Source: Bacteroidales bacterium
GTDB taxonomy: Bacteria > Bacteroidota > Bacteroidia > Bacteroidales > F082
Direction: 5' to 3'
Assembly: GCA_016285355.1 (NCBI GenBank)
Contig: JAEEQP010000023.1
Span: forward strand, 1 to 61,059
Length of the DNA stretch: 61,059 nt
Shown: positions 22,740 through 33,431 of the stretch, one piece after another
How positions within the stretch are numbered: the stretch's first letter is position 1
Layout: every line of letters begins with the position of its first letter
The notes under the pieces: generated by a model
What the model saw: only the letters and a program-made list of their open reading frames with translations
What the model was told of the DNA's origin: nothing
Databases searched by the model: none
Position numbers and translations under genes: made by a program

Positions 22740-24800
22740 TCAGTTGCTCCTCGAAACCTCCAATTTCCCAATCTCGACCTCGTTGTTTTCGGAGATGATT
22801 TCAATCCAGGTATTGTCTTCGCTGAACCACTTGTATTGTGAGCCGATGCGGAAGACGAAGGTCTTTTCCTCTTCGACAGCTGCGATGGGCAACACGAATC
22901 CACCGTTCTTTCCTCCTGTGCCTCCGAAAGAGACAATCATCGGGAAGGTCTTCTCGGGATGGGGATTGCGCACCTTGATGATGATGTAATTGGAACGGCG
23001 CACAGCCACATCAATCTTGTTGAACTCGAAACGTTTGGCTTGTCCGGCAGCCAGCAGAATCGGGTCGCTGTTCAGCTCATAGAGTTTGTTCTGCTCGATT
23101 ATTTCGCTGATGCGGGCAATCATCTCGGTGGGGTAGGTCTCCAAACCTAATTCCTCAGCCTTGGTGTAAGCCTCAATGGCCTTGTCGAAAGTGTTGGTCT
23201 TGAAGTTGGCATCACCTTCCTTGATGAAGGCATTATATTGGGTTCTCAAAGCAGTAAGGCGGTCGTTTTCGGCTTTTTCAGCAGCAGCCAATTGAGCTGT
23301 AGCTGTCGGGTCATTGGGCTTGTAAGTCAAAGCGGTCTGATAGTGTGTTATGGCTTCGGCGAATTTCTCAGTACTTAAAGCACTGTTGCCGGCACTCATG
23401 GCATTGTTGTAGTTGGCTTCCAACTCAGCTGCCATTCGCGTGAAGATGCCGTCGATTTCTTGAATCTTGGCGGTGGCGGTTGCGTTGCCTGCGTCAAAAT
23501 CCACAACCTCTTGGTATTTCACTTTAGCGTTGGCGTAGTCCTGTTGGTTGAACAAAGCGTCAGCGGCATCAAGCATGGTCTTGATGGTGGCTTGGCGTTC
23601 TGCTTCGGCGGCAGCCAAAGCAGCTTGACGTGCGGCTTCTTCTTCCGCTGCTTTGCGTGCGGCCTCCTCAGCAGCCAAACGTGCAGCTTCCTCTTCGGCA
23701 GCAATCCTTGCAGCTTCTTGTTCTGCGGCGATTCTGGCGGCTTCGGCCTCGGCAGCCAAACGTGCAGCTTCCTCTTCAGCGGCAATCCTTGCAGCCTCTT
23801 GTTCGGCAGCGATACGAGCGGCCTCGGCTTCAGCAGCCAAACGCGCAGCTTCCTGTTCTGCGGCGATTCTGGCAGCTTCTTCAGCGTCTTGTTGTGCGAT
23901 GAGCGGGTCGAGGCGGGCAATCATGTCGGTGGCGTAAGCGTCGCCTGCCACGACGGCTAATGCACTTTGGTACTGGGCTTTGGCTTCCTTATAGGACTTG
24001 TTTTCGTAGAGTTGGTCAGCTGTAGCGATGATGCCGTTGTATCGGTCGGCAATACCTTTGGCGTTTTGGTATTCGTCGCGTTTTGCATTGGCATCCGCAT
24101 CGTTAGGGAAGATTTCCAAAGCTTGGTTGATTTTCTCCAACGCAGCATCATAGTTTTTGCGCAAACCGAACTGACGAGCTTCTTCAACAAGCTTGTCGAA
24201 ACGGGTCACTTTTTCAGTGTAGAGTTGCTTTTTCTGTTTGGCTTCGGCCAATTTTTCCTTCGGGAGCTTGTCATTGGGGAAAATTTCGATGGCGGTCTCA
24301 AACTGCATGATGGCCGCGTCGAAGTTGTCTTCGGCCAACAAACTTTCACCCTGGCTCATAGCCGTGTCGAAGGCATCTTGCTTGTCCTGACGTTCTTTCA
24401 GGATGGCGCGAACTGCATTGGCTTGACCACCAACATATTTGTCCTCAGGAAACACTTTCAATGCGGCTTCGTATTCCGTTAGTGCCTCCTCATATTTCTG
24501 TTGTCCGAAGTACTGGTCGCCGGCATCCAAGTGGGCATAAAACACTTCTTGACGCGCACCATCTTCCTGAATCTTCTTGACGGTCTCGTCCAATTTTTTT
24601 TTGGCCGTCGGGTCGTTGGCTTTTTGCTTCAATGCCATCTCGTAATAGGTCTTCGCACTGATGTAGTCCTTGGCGTTGAACTTGTCGTTGCCTTTCTTCA
24701 TCAATGACTCGTACGATTCGGCGTTTTGGGCTTGGACGAAATTGCTGCTCAATGCGAGCGAGACCCCAAACAACAGGGAAAATATGAGTTTTTTGTTCAT
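22740..24800 (-). CDS. Secreted TPR protein with alanine-rich coiled-coil repeats
   Basis: 686 residues with signal peptide (LIFSLLFGVSLALSSNFVQAQ). TPR-like units run through the N-terminal half (YESLMKKGNDKFNAKDYISA, DAGDQYFGQQKYEEALTEYE, FPNDKLPKEKLAEAKQKKQ). Next comes about 90 residues of alternating AARIAAEQE / AARLAAEAE coiled coil (about residues 303-400). More TPR units follow, then a C-terminal beta domain (RFEFNKIDVAVRRSNYIIIK, then GGFVLPIAAVEEEKTFVFRI). It is probably a periplasmic or outer-membrane scaffold. A LolD-type gene lies just upstream on the same strand. Long antisense ORFs here are an effect of the repeats. Confidence 0.8.
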   Translation of the reverse strand: MNKKLIFSLLFGVSLALSSNFVQAQNAESYESLMKKGNDKFNAKDYISAKTYYEMALKQKANDPTAKKKLDETVKKIQEDGARQEVFYAHLDAGDQYFGQQKYEEALTEYEAALKVFPEDKYVGGQANAVRAILKERQDKQDAFDTAMSQGESLLAEDNFDAAIMQFETAIEIFPNDKLPKEKLAEAKQKKQLYTEKVTRFDKLVEEARQFGLRKNYDAALEKINQALEIFPNDADANAKRDEYQNAKGIADRYNGIIATADQLYENKSYKEAKAQYQSALAVVAGDAYATDMIARLDPLIAQQDAEEAARIAAEQEAARLAAEAEAARIAAEQEAARIAAEEEAARLAAEAEAARIAAEQEAARIAAEEEAARLAAEEAARKAAEEEAARQAALAAAEAERQATIKTMLDAADALFNQQDYANAKVKYQEVVDFDAGNATATAKIQEIDGIFTRMAAELEANYNNAMSAGNSALSTEKFAEAITHYQTALTYKPNDPTATAQLAAAEKAENDRLTALRTQYNAFIKEGDANFKTNTFDKAIEAYTKAEELGLETYPTEMIARISEIIEQNKLYELNSDPILLAAGQAKRFEFNKIDVAVRRSNYIIIKVRNPHPEKTFPMIVSFGGTGGKNGGFVLPIAAVEEEKTFVFRIGSQYKWFSEDNTWIEIISENNEVEIGKLEVSRSN

Positions 24801-24808
24801 GGGATTGA

Positions 24809-24937
24809 ATTCAAAATTTAAAATTCAAGATTTAAGATTGTGTATGGTGACTTGAATATTAAAGAATAACGAACGTTGTTTTATTATATTGTATGGAAGG
24901 CTAAATTCAAATTTTAAATCTTAAATCTTTAAATCCT
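24809..24937. repeat. Period-7 intergenic element (locus B)
   Basis: Heptads attcaaa atttaaa attcaag atttaag run from 24809. After a 60-base centre, heptads aaattca aatttta aatctta aatcttt run from 24903. The second arm reaches into the last codons and stop of the LolD gene. AT-rich version of the 7-bp register elements. Confidence 0.6.
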
Positions 24938-25576
24938 TCCATCTTTAATGGTGATGGTGCGGTCTGACATGGCGGCCAAATCAGGATTGTGGGTGACGAT
25001 GACAAAGGTCTGGTTCATCTCGTCGCGGAGGCGGAAAAAGAGCTTGTGCAGTTCCTGAGCCGACTTGGAATCGAGGTTGCCTGAGGGCTCGTCGGCTAAA
25101 ACTACAGCGGGTTGGTTGACTAAAGCTCTGGCCACGGCTACGCGTTGTTGCTCGCCGCCTGAAAGCTGGGAAGGCTTATGGTCTTTTCTTTCGGTAAGAT
25201 TCAGGTAATCAAGCAGTTTTTCAGCTCTTTCTGTGGCTTCTTTCTTTCCCATGCCGCCAATGTAAGCGGGAATGCAGATGTTCTCGATGGCGGTAAATTC
25301 GGGCAAAAGATGATGGAATTGGAACACGAAGCCGATTTTCTGGTTACGGAAAGCGGCCAATTCGGTGTCATTCAGTTTGTTGACTTCGGTGCCATCGATG
25401 AGCAGTTGCCCACGGTCGGCTTTGTCGAGGGTGCCGATGATATGGAGTAGGGTAGACTTGCCCGCGCCCGAAGCACCAACGATGCTCACGATTTCGCGTT
25501 TGGCGATGTGGAGGTCGATGCCTTTGAGGACTTCGAGCGAGCCGTATGACTTGTGTATTCCTGTGGCTTGAATCAT
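24929..25576 (-). CDS. lolD: LolD-type ABC transporter ATPase
   Basis: 215 residues: Walker [10 protein letters not shown] (about residues 34-42), Q-loop in [15 protein letters not shown], signature [15 protein letters not shown], Walker [15 protein letters not shown], and switch His in VTHN. The size and the [17 protein letters not shown] style are those of the LolD/MacB-type single-domain ATPases that power lipoprotein release or related export. No LolC/E permease is adjacent, so the partner is unlinked and the exact role is inferred. The last codons overlap a period-7 repeat arm. Confidence 0.85.
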   Translation of the reverse strand: MIQATGIHKSYGSLEVLKGIDLHIAKREIVSIVGASGAGKSTLLHIIGTLDKADRGQLLIDGTEVNKLNDTELAAFRNQKIGFVFQFHHLLPEFTAIENICIPAYIGGMGKKEATERAEKLLDYLNLTERKDHKPSQLSGGEQQRVAVARALVNQPAVVLADEPSGNLDSKSAQELHKLFFRLRDEMNQTFVIVTHNPDLAAMSDRTITIKDGRI

Positions 25577-25597
25577 GTCCGTATTCTGTTGTTTTTC

Positions 25598-25632
25598 ATA
25601 AAAATAAAGCCTTAACTGAATGGTTAAGGCTT
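25598..25632 (-). terminator. Terminator for tRNA-Arg
   Basis: Stem AAGCCTTAAC / GTTAAGGCTT with a 6-base loop. On the minus strand it is followed by TATTTTT, directly downstream of the tRNA. Confidence 0.75.
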
Positions 25633-25638
25633 ACTTCG

Positions 25639-25712
25639 TGATCCGGTTGGGATTCGAACCCAAGACCCACAGCTTAGAAGGCTGTTGCTCTATCCAGCTG
25701 AGCTACCAGACC
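25639..25712 (-). tRNA. tRNA-Arg(TCT)
   Basis: Minus-strand cloverleaf: acceptor GGTCTGG/CCGGATC (two wobble pairs), D arm GCTC...GAGC, anticodon stem ACAGC/GCTGT with loop CTTCTAA (anticodon TCT), T arm TTGGG TTCGAAT CCCAA. CCA is not encoded. A -7 box TATCTTTG (minus, 25727-25734) lies upstream. Confidence 0.93.
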
Positions 25713-25789
25713 ATCGTTTTCGGCTGCAAAGATACAGCTTTTTTTCAATGTGTGAAACGTCTGGAGCGAAAAAATGTGTTTGTGACGCT

Positions 25790-26110
25790 TTATTCAGCGG
25801 GTTTGGGAACATACGGATGATGCGGACGCTTCGGCTTGGCGGGTTTTTCCGGCTTGGGCGCGACTGTGGCCTGTGGGCGCGACTTCTTGACTTGCAACTC
25901 GTTGCCCATGAAAACGGTCTCGTCCGTCTCCACGATGGCCTTGTAAGCCTCGTCGTCGTTGGGCATCTCCACGAAACCGTAGCATTTCGAGCGGCCTGTC
26001 TCATGGTCCATGATGACCTTGCAGGATTCCACGGTGCCGAATTGTTCGAATAAAGCTCGCAGATCTTCTGTTGTGGTCTTAAAAGCTAGTTTGGCGACAA
26101 AGATTTTCAT
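25790..26110 (-). CDS. RRM-type RNA-binding protein
   Basis: 106 residues with a single RNA-recognition motif at residues 1-75: RNP2 IFVAKL and RNP1 KCYGFVEM. A lysine/proline-rich tail follows (SRPQATVAPKPEKPAKPKRP). This is the small glycine-poor RBP type common in Bacteroidetes and cyanobacteria. It probably binds single-stranded RNA in post-transcriptional control. A promoter box TATCTTTG (minus, 26131-26138) is upstream. It lies between two tRNA genes. Confidence 0.9.
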   Translation of the reverse strand: MKIFVAKLAFKTTTEDLRALFEQFGTVESCKVIMDHETGRSKCYGFVEMPNDDEAYKAIVETDETVFMGNELQVKKSRPQATVAPKPEKPAKPKRPHHPYVPKPAE

Positions 26111-26209
26111 ATCATACTAAATTATAGTGCAAAGATACACAATAATATTTACGTTATAACAAAAATTTCACTTTTTCATTAAAAAACCATTTTTGGCAGG
26201 CTGTAGCCA

Positions 26210-26236
26210 TAAAAAAAGCGAAGACACAACTTCGCT
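26210..26236 (-). terminator. Terminator for tRNA-Tyr
   Basis: Minus-strand stem AGCGAAG / CTTCGCT followed by a T run of seven. Confidence 0.75.
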
Positions 26237-26244
26237 CGCTTGGG

Positions 26245-26326
26245 TGGGGGAGGGTGGACTCGAACCACCGAACGGATTCCCGGACAGATTTACAGTCTGT
26301 TGCAATTGCCACTATGCGACTCCCCC
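26245..26326 (-). tRNA. tRNA-Tyr(GTA)
   Basis: Minus-strand acceptor GGGGGAG/CTCCCCC, anticodon arm ACAGA CTGTAAA TCTGT (anticodon GTA), long variable arm as expected for a type II tRNA, T arm GGTGG TTCGAGT CCACC. 82 bases without CCA. A -7 box TACTTTTG (minus, 26359-26366) lies upstream. Confidence 0.93.
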
Positions 26327-26438
26327 ATGAAATTAAAGAACCTTTGTTTTTGACGCGGCAAAAGTACATCTTTTTTCCATATCCCAACCAAAAACCGAAA
26401 TTTTTTTCGCACTTTTGCACGTTCAAAACTACACCGCA

Positions 26439-27602
26439 ATGAAATACGATTTCGATAAAATCATCAATCGCGCTGATACTAACTGCGTTAAGTACGACTT
26501 GAGGAAACAGGTTTTCGGCAATCCTGAGGTTTTGCCCATGTGGGTGGCCGACATGGATTTCGAGACCCCTGACTTTGTCCGTGAGGCCGTCATCAAGAGG
26601 GCGGAGCATCCTGTTTACGGCTATCATTTCAAGGATGAGCCTTATTTTCAATCCATTATGGGATGGCTGAAACGCCGTCATCAGTGGGAGGTGAAGCTGG
26701 AATGGATGTCGTTCACTCCAGGCGTGGTGTGTGGTTTCAACATGGCTGTTTTGGCTTTTACCCGGCCTGGCGACGAAATCATCATCCAGCCGCCGGTTTA
26801 TCCGCCTTTCCATCATGCCGTTTCAGGACATGGACGCAAGTTGGTTTACAATGCCTTAATTAATAAAGGTGCAGGATATGAGATGAACTTTGACCAGTTG
26901 GAGGAACAAGCCAAAACGGCCAAGATGCTGATTCTCTGCAATCCTCATAATCCAGTCGGGCGTTGCTGGACACGTGATGAACTCATGCGATTGGGTGATA
27001 TTTGCATGAAGAACCATGTGTTGGTCATCGCTGACGAAATCCATTGCGACCTTGTGTTGCCAGGTTACCGTCACACGCCTTTCGCCACTTTGAGCGAGGA
27101 GTTTGCCCAAAACAGCATCACTTTCCATGCGGCCTCCAAGACCTTTAACCTCGCTGGTTTGGCCACTTCTACAGCTATCATTCCCAACGAGGCATTGAGA
27201 AAGATTTATGTCGAATATGTCGAGACTCTTGAAGCGCACTTAGGCAATATTTTCGGTAAAGTGGCCACGGAAACGGCTATGACTTGTGGTGACGAATGGC
27301 TTGGTCAACTACTTGATTATGTACAGGGTAATATCAATTATGTATCTGATTTCCTGACCAAAAACCTACCTAAGGTGAAGTTCCACAAGCCGCAAGCTAC
27401 CTATATGATGTGGCTTGATTTCAACGGTTATGGTCTTTCGGAGGAGGAACTTTGGCGCAAGATGACACAGGAGGCACAGCTCGGATTCAACCGAGGCAAG
27501 GATTTTGGCGAAGAGGGTAGGGGATTCTTCCGCATTAATTTGGCTTGCCCGAGGGCAACGGTGGAGGAGGCGATGAGGCGTTTGAAGGTTCATTTTGGAT
27601 AG
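26439..27602 (+). CDS. MalY/PatB-type PLP-dependent C-S lyase / aminotransferase
   Basis: 387 residues from the ATG at 26439. Fold type I aminotransferase: MWVADMDF near the N-terminus, YGYHF, NPHNPVGRCWT, ADEIHCDL, and the PLP lysine in ASKTFNLAGL (about residue 230). This is the MalY/PatB family, which acts mostly as cystathionine beta-lyase making homocysteine, pyruvate and ammonia. Some members act on other cysteine conjugates. The upstream TTG-like extension is not needed. No methionine genes are next to it. Confidence 0.88.
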   Translation: MKYDFDKIINRADTNCVKYDLRKQVFGNPEVLPMWVADMDFETPDFVREAVIKRAEHPVYGYHFKDEPYFQSIMGWLKRRHQWEVKLEWMSFTPGVVCGFNMAVLAFTRPGDEIIIQPPVYPPFHHAVSGHGRKLVYNALINKGAGYEMNFDQLEEQAKTAKMLILCNPHNPVGRCWTRDELMRLGDICMKNHVLVIADEIHCDLVLPGYRHTPFATLSEEFAQNSITFHAASKTFNLAGLATSTAIIPNEALRKIYVEYVETLEAHLGNIFGKVATETAMTCGDEWLGQLLDYVQGNINYVSDFLTKNLPKVKFHKPQATYMMWLDFNGYGLSEEELWRKMTQEAQLGFNRGKDFGEEGRGFFRINLACPRATVEEAMRRLKVHFG

Positions 27603-27606
27603 CAAG

Positions 27607-27837
27607 CTATCCCATTTTACCTGTTTTTAGTTCATTATCTAGTATCGAATACACGTATTTTGGACTTTGGAAATACAATCCGCTTTCGGGACGGTTTAAA
27701 ATCGCGTAAGTATCTGAGTTATATAGCATATCAAAAGCTGACTTCATGTCCATGTTTTGGCGTTCCATCAGTAAGGTGATGAGGTCGCGGGTCAAAATAT
27801 CGACCATAAATTCAAAGTCTTTTGGGGTCACATTCAT
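27607..27837 (-). CDS. Small protein, third gene of the DUF3990 cassette
   Basis: 76 residues from ATG 27837, overlapping the DUF3990 stop by ATGA. Sequence features: MNVTPKDFEFMVDILTRDL, then YNSDTYAILNRPESGLYFQS, then YVYSILDNEL. The TY..L..P.TGLY.QS..YVY..L..EL pattern is one I remember beside DUF3990 genes. It is predicted cytoplasmic and helical. A role as accessory or second antitoxin is inference from its position. Confidence 0.65.
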   Translation of the reverse strand: MNVTPKDFEFMVDILTRDLITLLMERQNMDMKSAFDMLYNSDTYAILNRPESGLYFQSPKYVYSILDNELKTGKMG

Positions 27838-28310
27838 AGTCTTTTCAGTTTTTCTATGGCCTTTGGAGTGCAAAATGCATACTGAAAGGTGATGCCTTTC
27901 ATATAGTGCAACCGTTTCATGAATTCCTCAAAATCAATGTATCCTTCCTTGAGGTTAAATATTTGACGTCCAACGCTATCGTTCGCGATTGGACCATAGA
28001 CAATGTCATAATTATGGATGTTGGTTTCAGTGTCAGCATCTCTGTTGGCTAAAATGAAATCAGCCCATTCTCTAGAATATTCGTTAAAGGACAGATAGCA
28101 CAGTTGGGCATTGTTCAGCCAGGTCTCATCAAATTCAAATGTTGTTACGATAGGTTCCCCGCCAAATCTTTCAACTGTAAATACTGCCATTTCTTCGGCT
28201 TGTTGCTTTTGTTCTGATAGATAAAAAGCTTTGCCAAAGTCCTTATTTGGTTTGGATTTGCTGAGGTCGATGATGTCAATAGCGATATTTGAACCGTGAT
28301 ATAGAATCAT
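27834..28310 (-). CDS. DUF3990 protein, putative ADP-ribosyltransferase-fold toxin
   Basis: 158 residues from ATG 28310; the upstream TTG-type extension is rejected because the ATG overlaps the previous stop (ATGA). The start MILYHGSN and GKAFYLSEQKQQAEEMA fit the H...Y part of an ADP-ribosyltransferase catalytic site. An acidic residue in the C-terminal half would complete it. DUF3990 belongs to that fold clan. It is probably a toxin or effector held in check by the flanking small proteins. All three genes overlap by 4 bases. Confidence 0.75.
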   Translation of the reverse strand: MILYHGSNIAIDIIDLSKSKPNKDFGKAFYLSEQKQQAEEMAVFTVERFGGEPIVTTFEFDETWLNNAQLCYLSFNEYSREWADFILANRDADTETNIHNYDIVYGPIANDSVGRQIFNLKEGYIDFEEFMKRLHYMKGITFQYAFCTPKAIEKLKRL

Positions 28311-28531
28311 GATAACTGCCCTCCTTGACGTTTGCAATAATCTGAAATACTTTGCACCATGTCTTGAAAAGAAAGAGTGTGCATTACACCGTAATTCTTT
28401 TCCACAAACGATACTCCACCAAATCTGCTGATATAGCGGTAGGCCTGCACAGGAGTCAATTGATAATGAGCTGCAAACAATTTGACAACCATGATTAGGT
28501 ACTCGATTTTATCAATGGTGAGTTGGGACAT
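28307..28531 (-). CDS. DUF3791 protein, first gene of the cassette
   Basis: 74 residues: IDKIEYLIMVVKLFAAHYQL, then QAYRYISRFGGVSFVEKNYG, then MHTLSFQDMVQSISDYCK. This matches the small helical DUF3791 family, which is nearly always next to DUF3990. A -7 box TATATTTG (minus, 28551-28558) lies in the 37-base gap before it, so the cassette has its own promoter. It may be the antitoxin. Confidence 0.75.
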   Translation of the reverse strand: MSQLTIDKIEYLIMVVKLFAAHYQLTPVQAYRYISRFGGVSFVEKNYGVMHTLSFQDMVQSISDYCKRQGGQLS

Positions 28532-28568
28532 TTTTCAAGACTTTACGCTGCAAATATAGCAATTATTC

Positions 28569-31348
<2,780 letters not shown>

Positions 31349-31369
31349 GAGAAAAGTCGATTTTGGTGG

Positions 31370-31397
31370 CAAAAGTACGAAAGTTTTTGTAATTTTG
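31370..31397. promoter_or_regulatory. Divergent promoter pair
   Basis: Minus-strand TACTTTTG (31370-31377) points to the membrane protein/ligA operon. Plus-strand TAATTTTG (31390-31397) points to the barrel gene at 31441. Confidence 0.55.
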
Positions 31398-31440
31398 CGG
31401 CGTTTTAATTCAAACGGAAAAAATAACCTTAAATTGTTAA

Positions 31441-32199
31441 ATGATGAAAAAACTCGTAAAAGTATGCACATTGGCCGTCGTGATGTTATTGTGCGGTCAA
31501 ACTATGGCTCAAACGCGTGGTGTCATGTCGTTGGGTGCCTCTTTCCCGATGAAAGATTATGCTGATTTTGATGGCTTTAATGAATTTGCATTGATGTCGC
31601 ATGACGAAGATGATGGTGGTGCAGGCATTGGCTTTAACGCTGGCCTCAAATGGTACTTCAATATGGGCGTGAAAGGTCTTGGCGTAATGCTCTCCGTTGA
31701 CGGATTGTATAATGGTCCGTGTCCGGATTTGAAGACCGCTTATCGTGATAAAGAAGTCGAAATGAACAATGTTTTAGCCTCTGGTAGTTTTAAATACGAT
31801 GCCACTCCTAAGTACATCAACGTGCCTGCCATGCTGGGTCTGAACTACATTTTTCATTTCAATCCCAATTTTGGTCTCTATGTTGAGGCTGGTGCCGGTG
31901 GCAACCTTCGTCTCATCACTGATTTGGCAGCGACAACCAGACAAGATGACACAAAGATCGTGGTTAACAACGACTATGACAAGGCCTTTACCTTTGCCTA
32001 TCAAGCAGGCATAGGCTTTGAGGTGGCCAAGAATCTTGTCATTGGTTGCAGCTTCTATGATTTGGGTAAGGCCACGGTTAACATGACCGAAACCAAAAAA
32101 GTAGTCAACGGTGAAAGTTCCACTGAAACAACGGATTATAAGGAACTGGGAACAGTTCATCCCATCATGGTTTTGGGCCGTATCGGTTTCTCTTTCTAA
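31441..32199 (+). CDS. Outer-membrane beta-barrel (porin-family) protein
   Basis: 252 residues, signal peptide LAVVMLLCGQTMAQ. The mature barrel has repeated amphipathic strands (GVMSLGASFPM, GIGFNAGLKWYFN, VMLSVDGLYNG, GLNYIFHFNPNFGLYVEAGAG, FAYQAGIGFEVAKNLVIGCSF). It ends ILGR-like VLGRIGFSF with a terminal Phe, the usual barrel-assembly signal. It looks like an OmpW/OprF-type small barrel. The substrate is unknown. A terminator follows. Confidence 0.8.
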   Translation: MMKKLVKVCTLAVVMLLCGQTMAQTRGVMSLGASFPMKDYADFDGFNEFALMSHDEDDGGAGIGFNAGLKWYFNMGVKGLGVMLSVDGLYNGPCPDLKTAYRDKEVEMNNVLASGSFKYDATPKYINVPAMLGLNYIFHFNPNFGLYVEAGAGGNLRLITDLAATTRQDDTKIVVNNDYDKAFTFAYQAGIGFEVAKNLVIGCSFYDLGKATVNMTETKKVVNGESSTETTDYKELGTVHPIMVLGRIGFSF

Positions 32200-32225
32200 G
32201 GAATTCCAAACATTGAATACGACAT

Positions 32226-32261
32226 AGCGAAGTGTTGGCCTCACCGGCACTTCGCTTTTGT
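32226..32261 (+). terminator. Intrinsic terminator after the barrel gene
   Basis: AGCGAAGTG / CACTTCGCT perfect 9-bp stem followed by TTTTG. Confidence 0.8.
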
Positions 32262-32325
32262 ATAACCAGCTTGGGAAGGTCGGAAATTTGACAATTAGGA
32301 GACAGTTGGGCCGCAATTGAACGTT

Positions 32326-32359
32326 TTTGTTCATGGCATCGGAAAATTGACTAATTTTG
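32326..32359 (+). promoter_or_regulatory. Bacteroidetes-type promoter
   Basis: TTTG at 32326-32329 and TAATTTTG at 32352-32359 with 22-base spacing, 16 bases before the ATG at 32376. Confidence 0.55.
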
Positions 32360-32375
32360 CGGCAAATATCGAATA

Positions 32376-33407
32376 ATGAAAAGAGGATTTGGAAGTGACA
32401 ACCATTCGGGCATTTGTCCCGGGGTTTTGGAAGCCATCGCACGCGTGAACCATGACCATGCTTTGGCCTACGGCGATGATGAGTATTGTGCTGCTACTGA
32501 GGCGAAATTCCGCCAGCAGTTTGGCGAACAGGCACGTGTTTTTTTCGCATTTAACGGAACAGGCTGCAACACCTTGTGCATCGATGCCATGACGCATTCG
32601 CATGAGGCGGTGGTATGTGCCGAAACCGCGCATATCAATGTGGACGAGTGTGGTGCCCCTCAGCGTATTGTGGGATGCCGCCTGCTGACTGTGGACACGC
32701 CTGACGGCAAACTGACTCCTGAATTGGTGAAAACCCGACTTCATGGTTTCGGCTTTGAGCACCATTCCCAGCCCAAAGTGATTTCCATCACCCAGCCGAC
32801 GGAATTGGGCACTTTATATACTTTGGAGGAAATCAAGGCTTTGGTTGATTTGGCGCGTGAATACAAGATGTACGTCCATATCGACGGAGCGCGTCTGGGC
32901 AATGCTGCTGTAGCTTTGGGCTGCACATTTAAGGAAATGACCACTGACTTGGGCGTGGATGCCATTTCTTTTGGCGGCACCAAGAACGGTTTGATGATGG
33001 GGGAGGCGGTCGTCTTGCTCAACCCTGAGTTGTGCCCCGATTTCAAATACCGTCGTAAGCAGGCCATGCAGCTCTGCTCGAAGATGCGTTTCATAGCGGC
33101 TCAGTTTGACGCTTATTTCGAAAATGACCTTTGGAAACGTAACGCGGAACACAGCAACCGCATGGCACAACTGCTTTACAATTCGGTAAAGGACATCCCA
33201 GGCGTGAAGGTGGTCTATCCTGTCCAGGCCAACGGTGTCTTTGCCCAATTGCCCCGAAAGGTGTGGAAGGAGTTGCAACAGCATTGCTTCTTCTACGATT
33301 GGGACGAGGATGCCGATGTGGTGCGCTGGATGTGCGCCTTCGATACGACTGAAAAGGACATTCAGGATTTTGCGGGACTGCTGAAAGACCTGATGAAGAA
33401 AAACTGA
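32376..33407 (+). CDS. Low-specificity threonine aldolase / beta-eliminating lyase family
   Basis: 343 residues, fold type I PLP enzyme. It starts RGFGSDNHSGICPGVLEAI and has FAFNGTGCN for cofactor phosphate contact. YVHIDGARLGNAAVAL carries the Asp, and DAISFGGTKNGLMMGEAVV carries the PLP lysine. This is the beta-eliminating lyase (threonine aldolase) family, which cleaves threonine or allo-threonine to glycine and acetaldehyde. Substrate preference cannot be read from sequence. The MMPL exporter gene follows by 24 bases. Confidence 0.85.
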   Translation: MKRGFGSDNHSGICPGVLEAIARVNHDHALAYGDDEYCAATEAKFRQQFGEQARVFFAFNGTGCNTLCIDAMTHSHEAVVCAETAHINVDECGAPQRIVGCRLLTVDTPDGKLTPELVKTRLHGFGFEHHSQPKVISITQPTELGTLYTLEEIKALVDLAREYKMYVHIDGARLGNAAVALGCTFKEMTTDLGVDAISFGGTKNGLMMGEAVVLLNPELCPDFKYRRKQAMQLCSKMRFIAAQFDAYFENDLWKRNAEHSNRMAQLLYNSVKDIPGVKVVYPVQANGVFAQLPRKVWKELQQHCFFYDWDEDADVVRWMCAFDTTEKDIQDFAGLLKDLMKKN

Positions 33408-33431
33408 TTTTAAACGAATTGAAAACACTTT

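Noticed and set aside
23460..23960. A 166-codon plus-strand open frame and neighbouring long antisense frames
   Set aside because: They are antisense shadows of the alanine-rich coiled-coil repeat of the TPR protein; no start context and odd composition.
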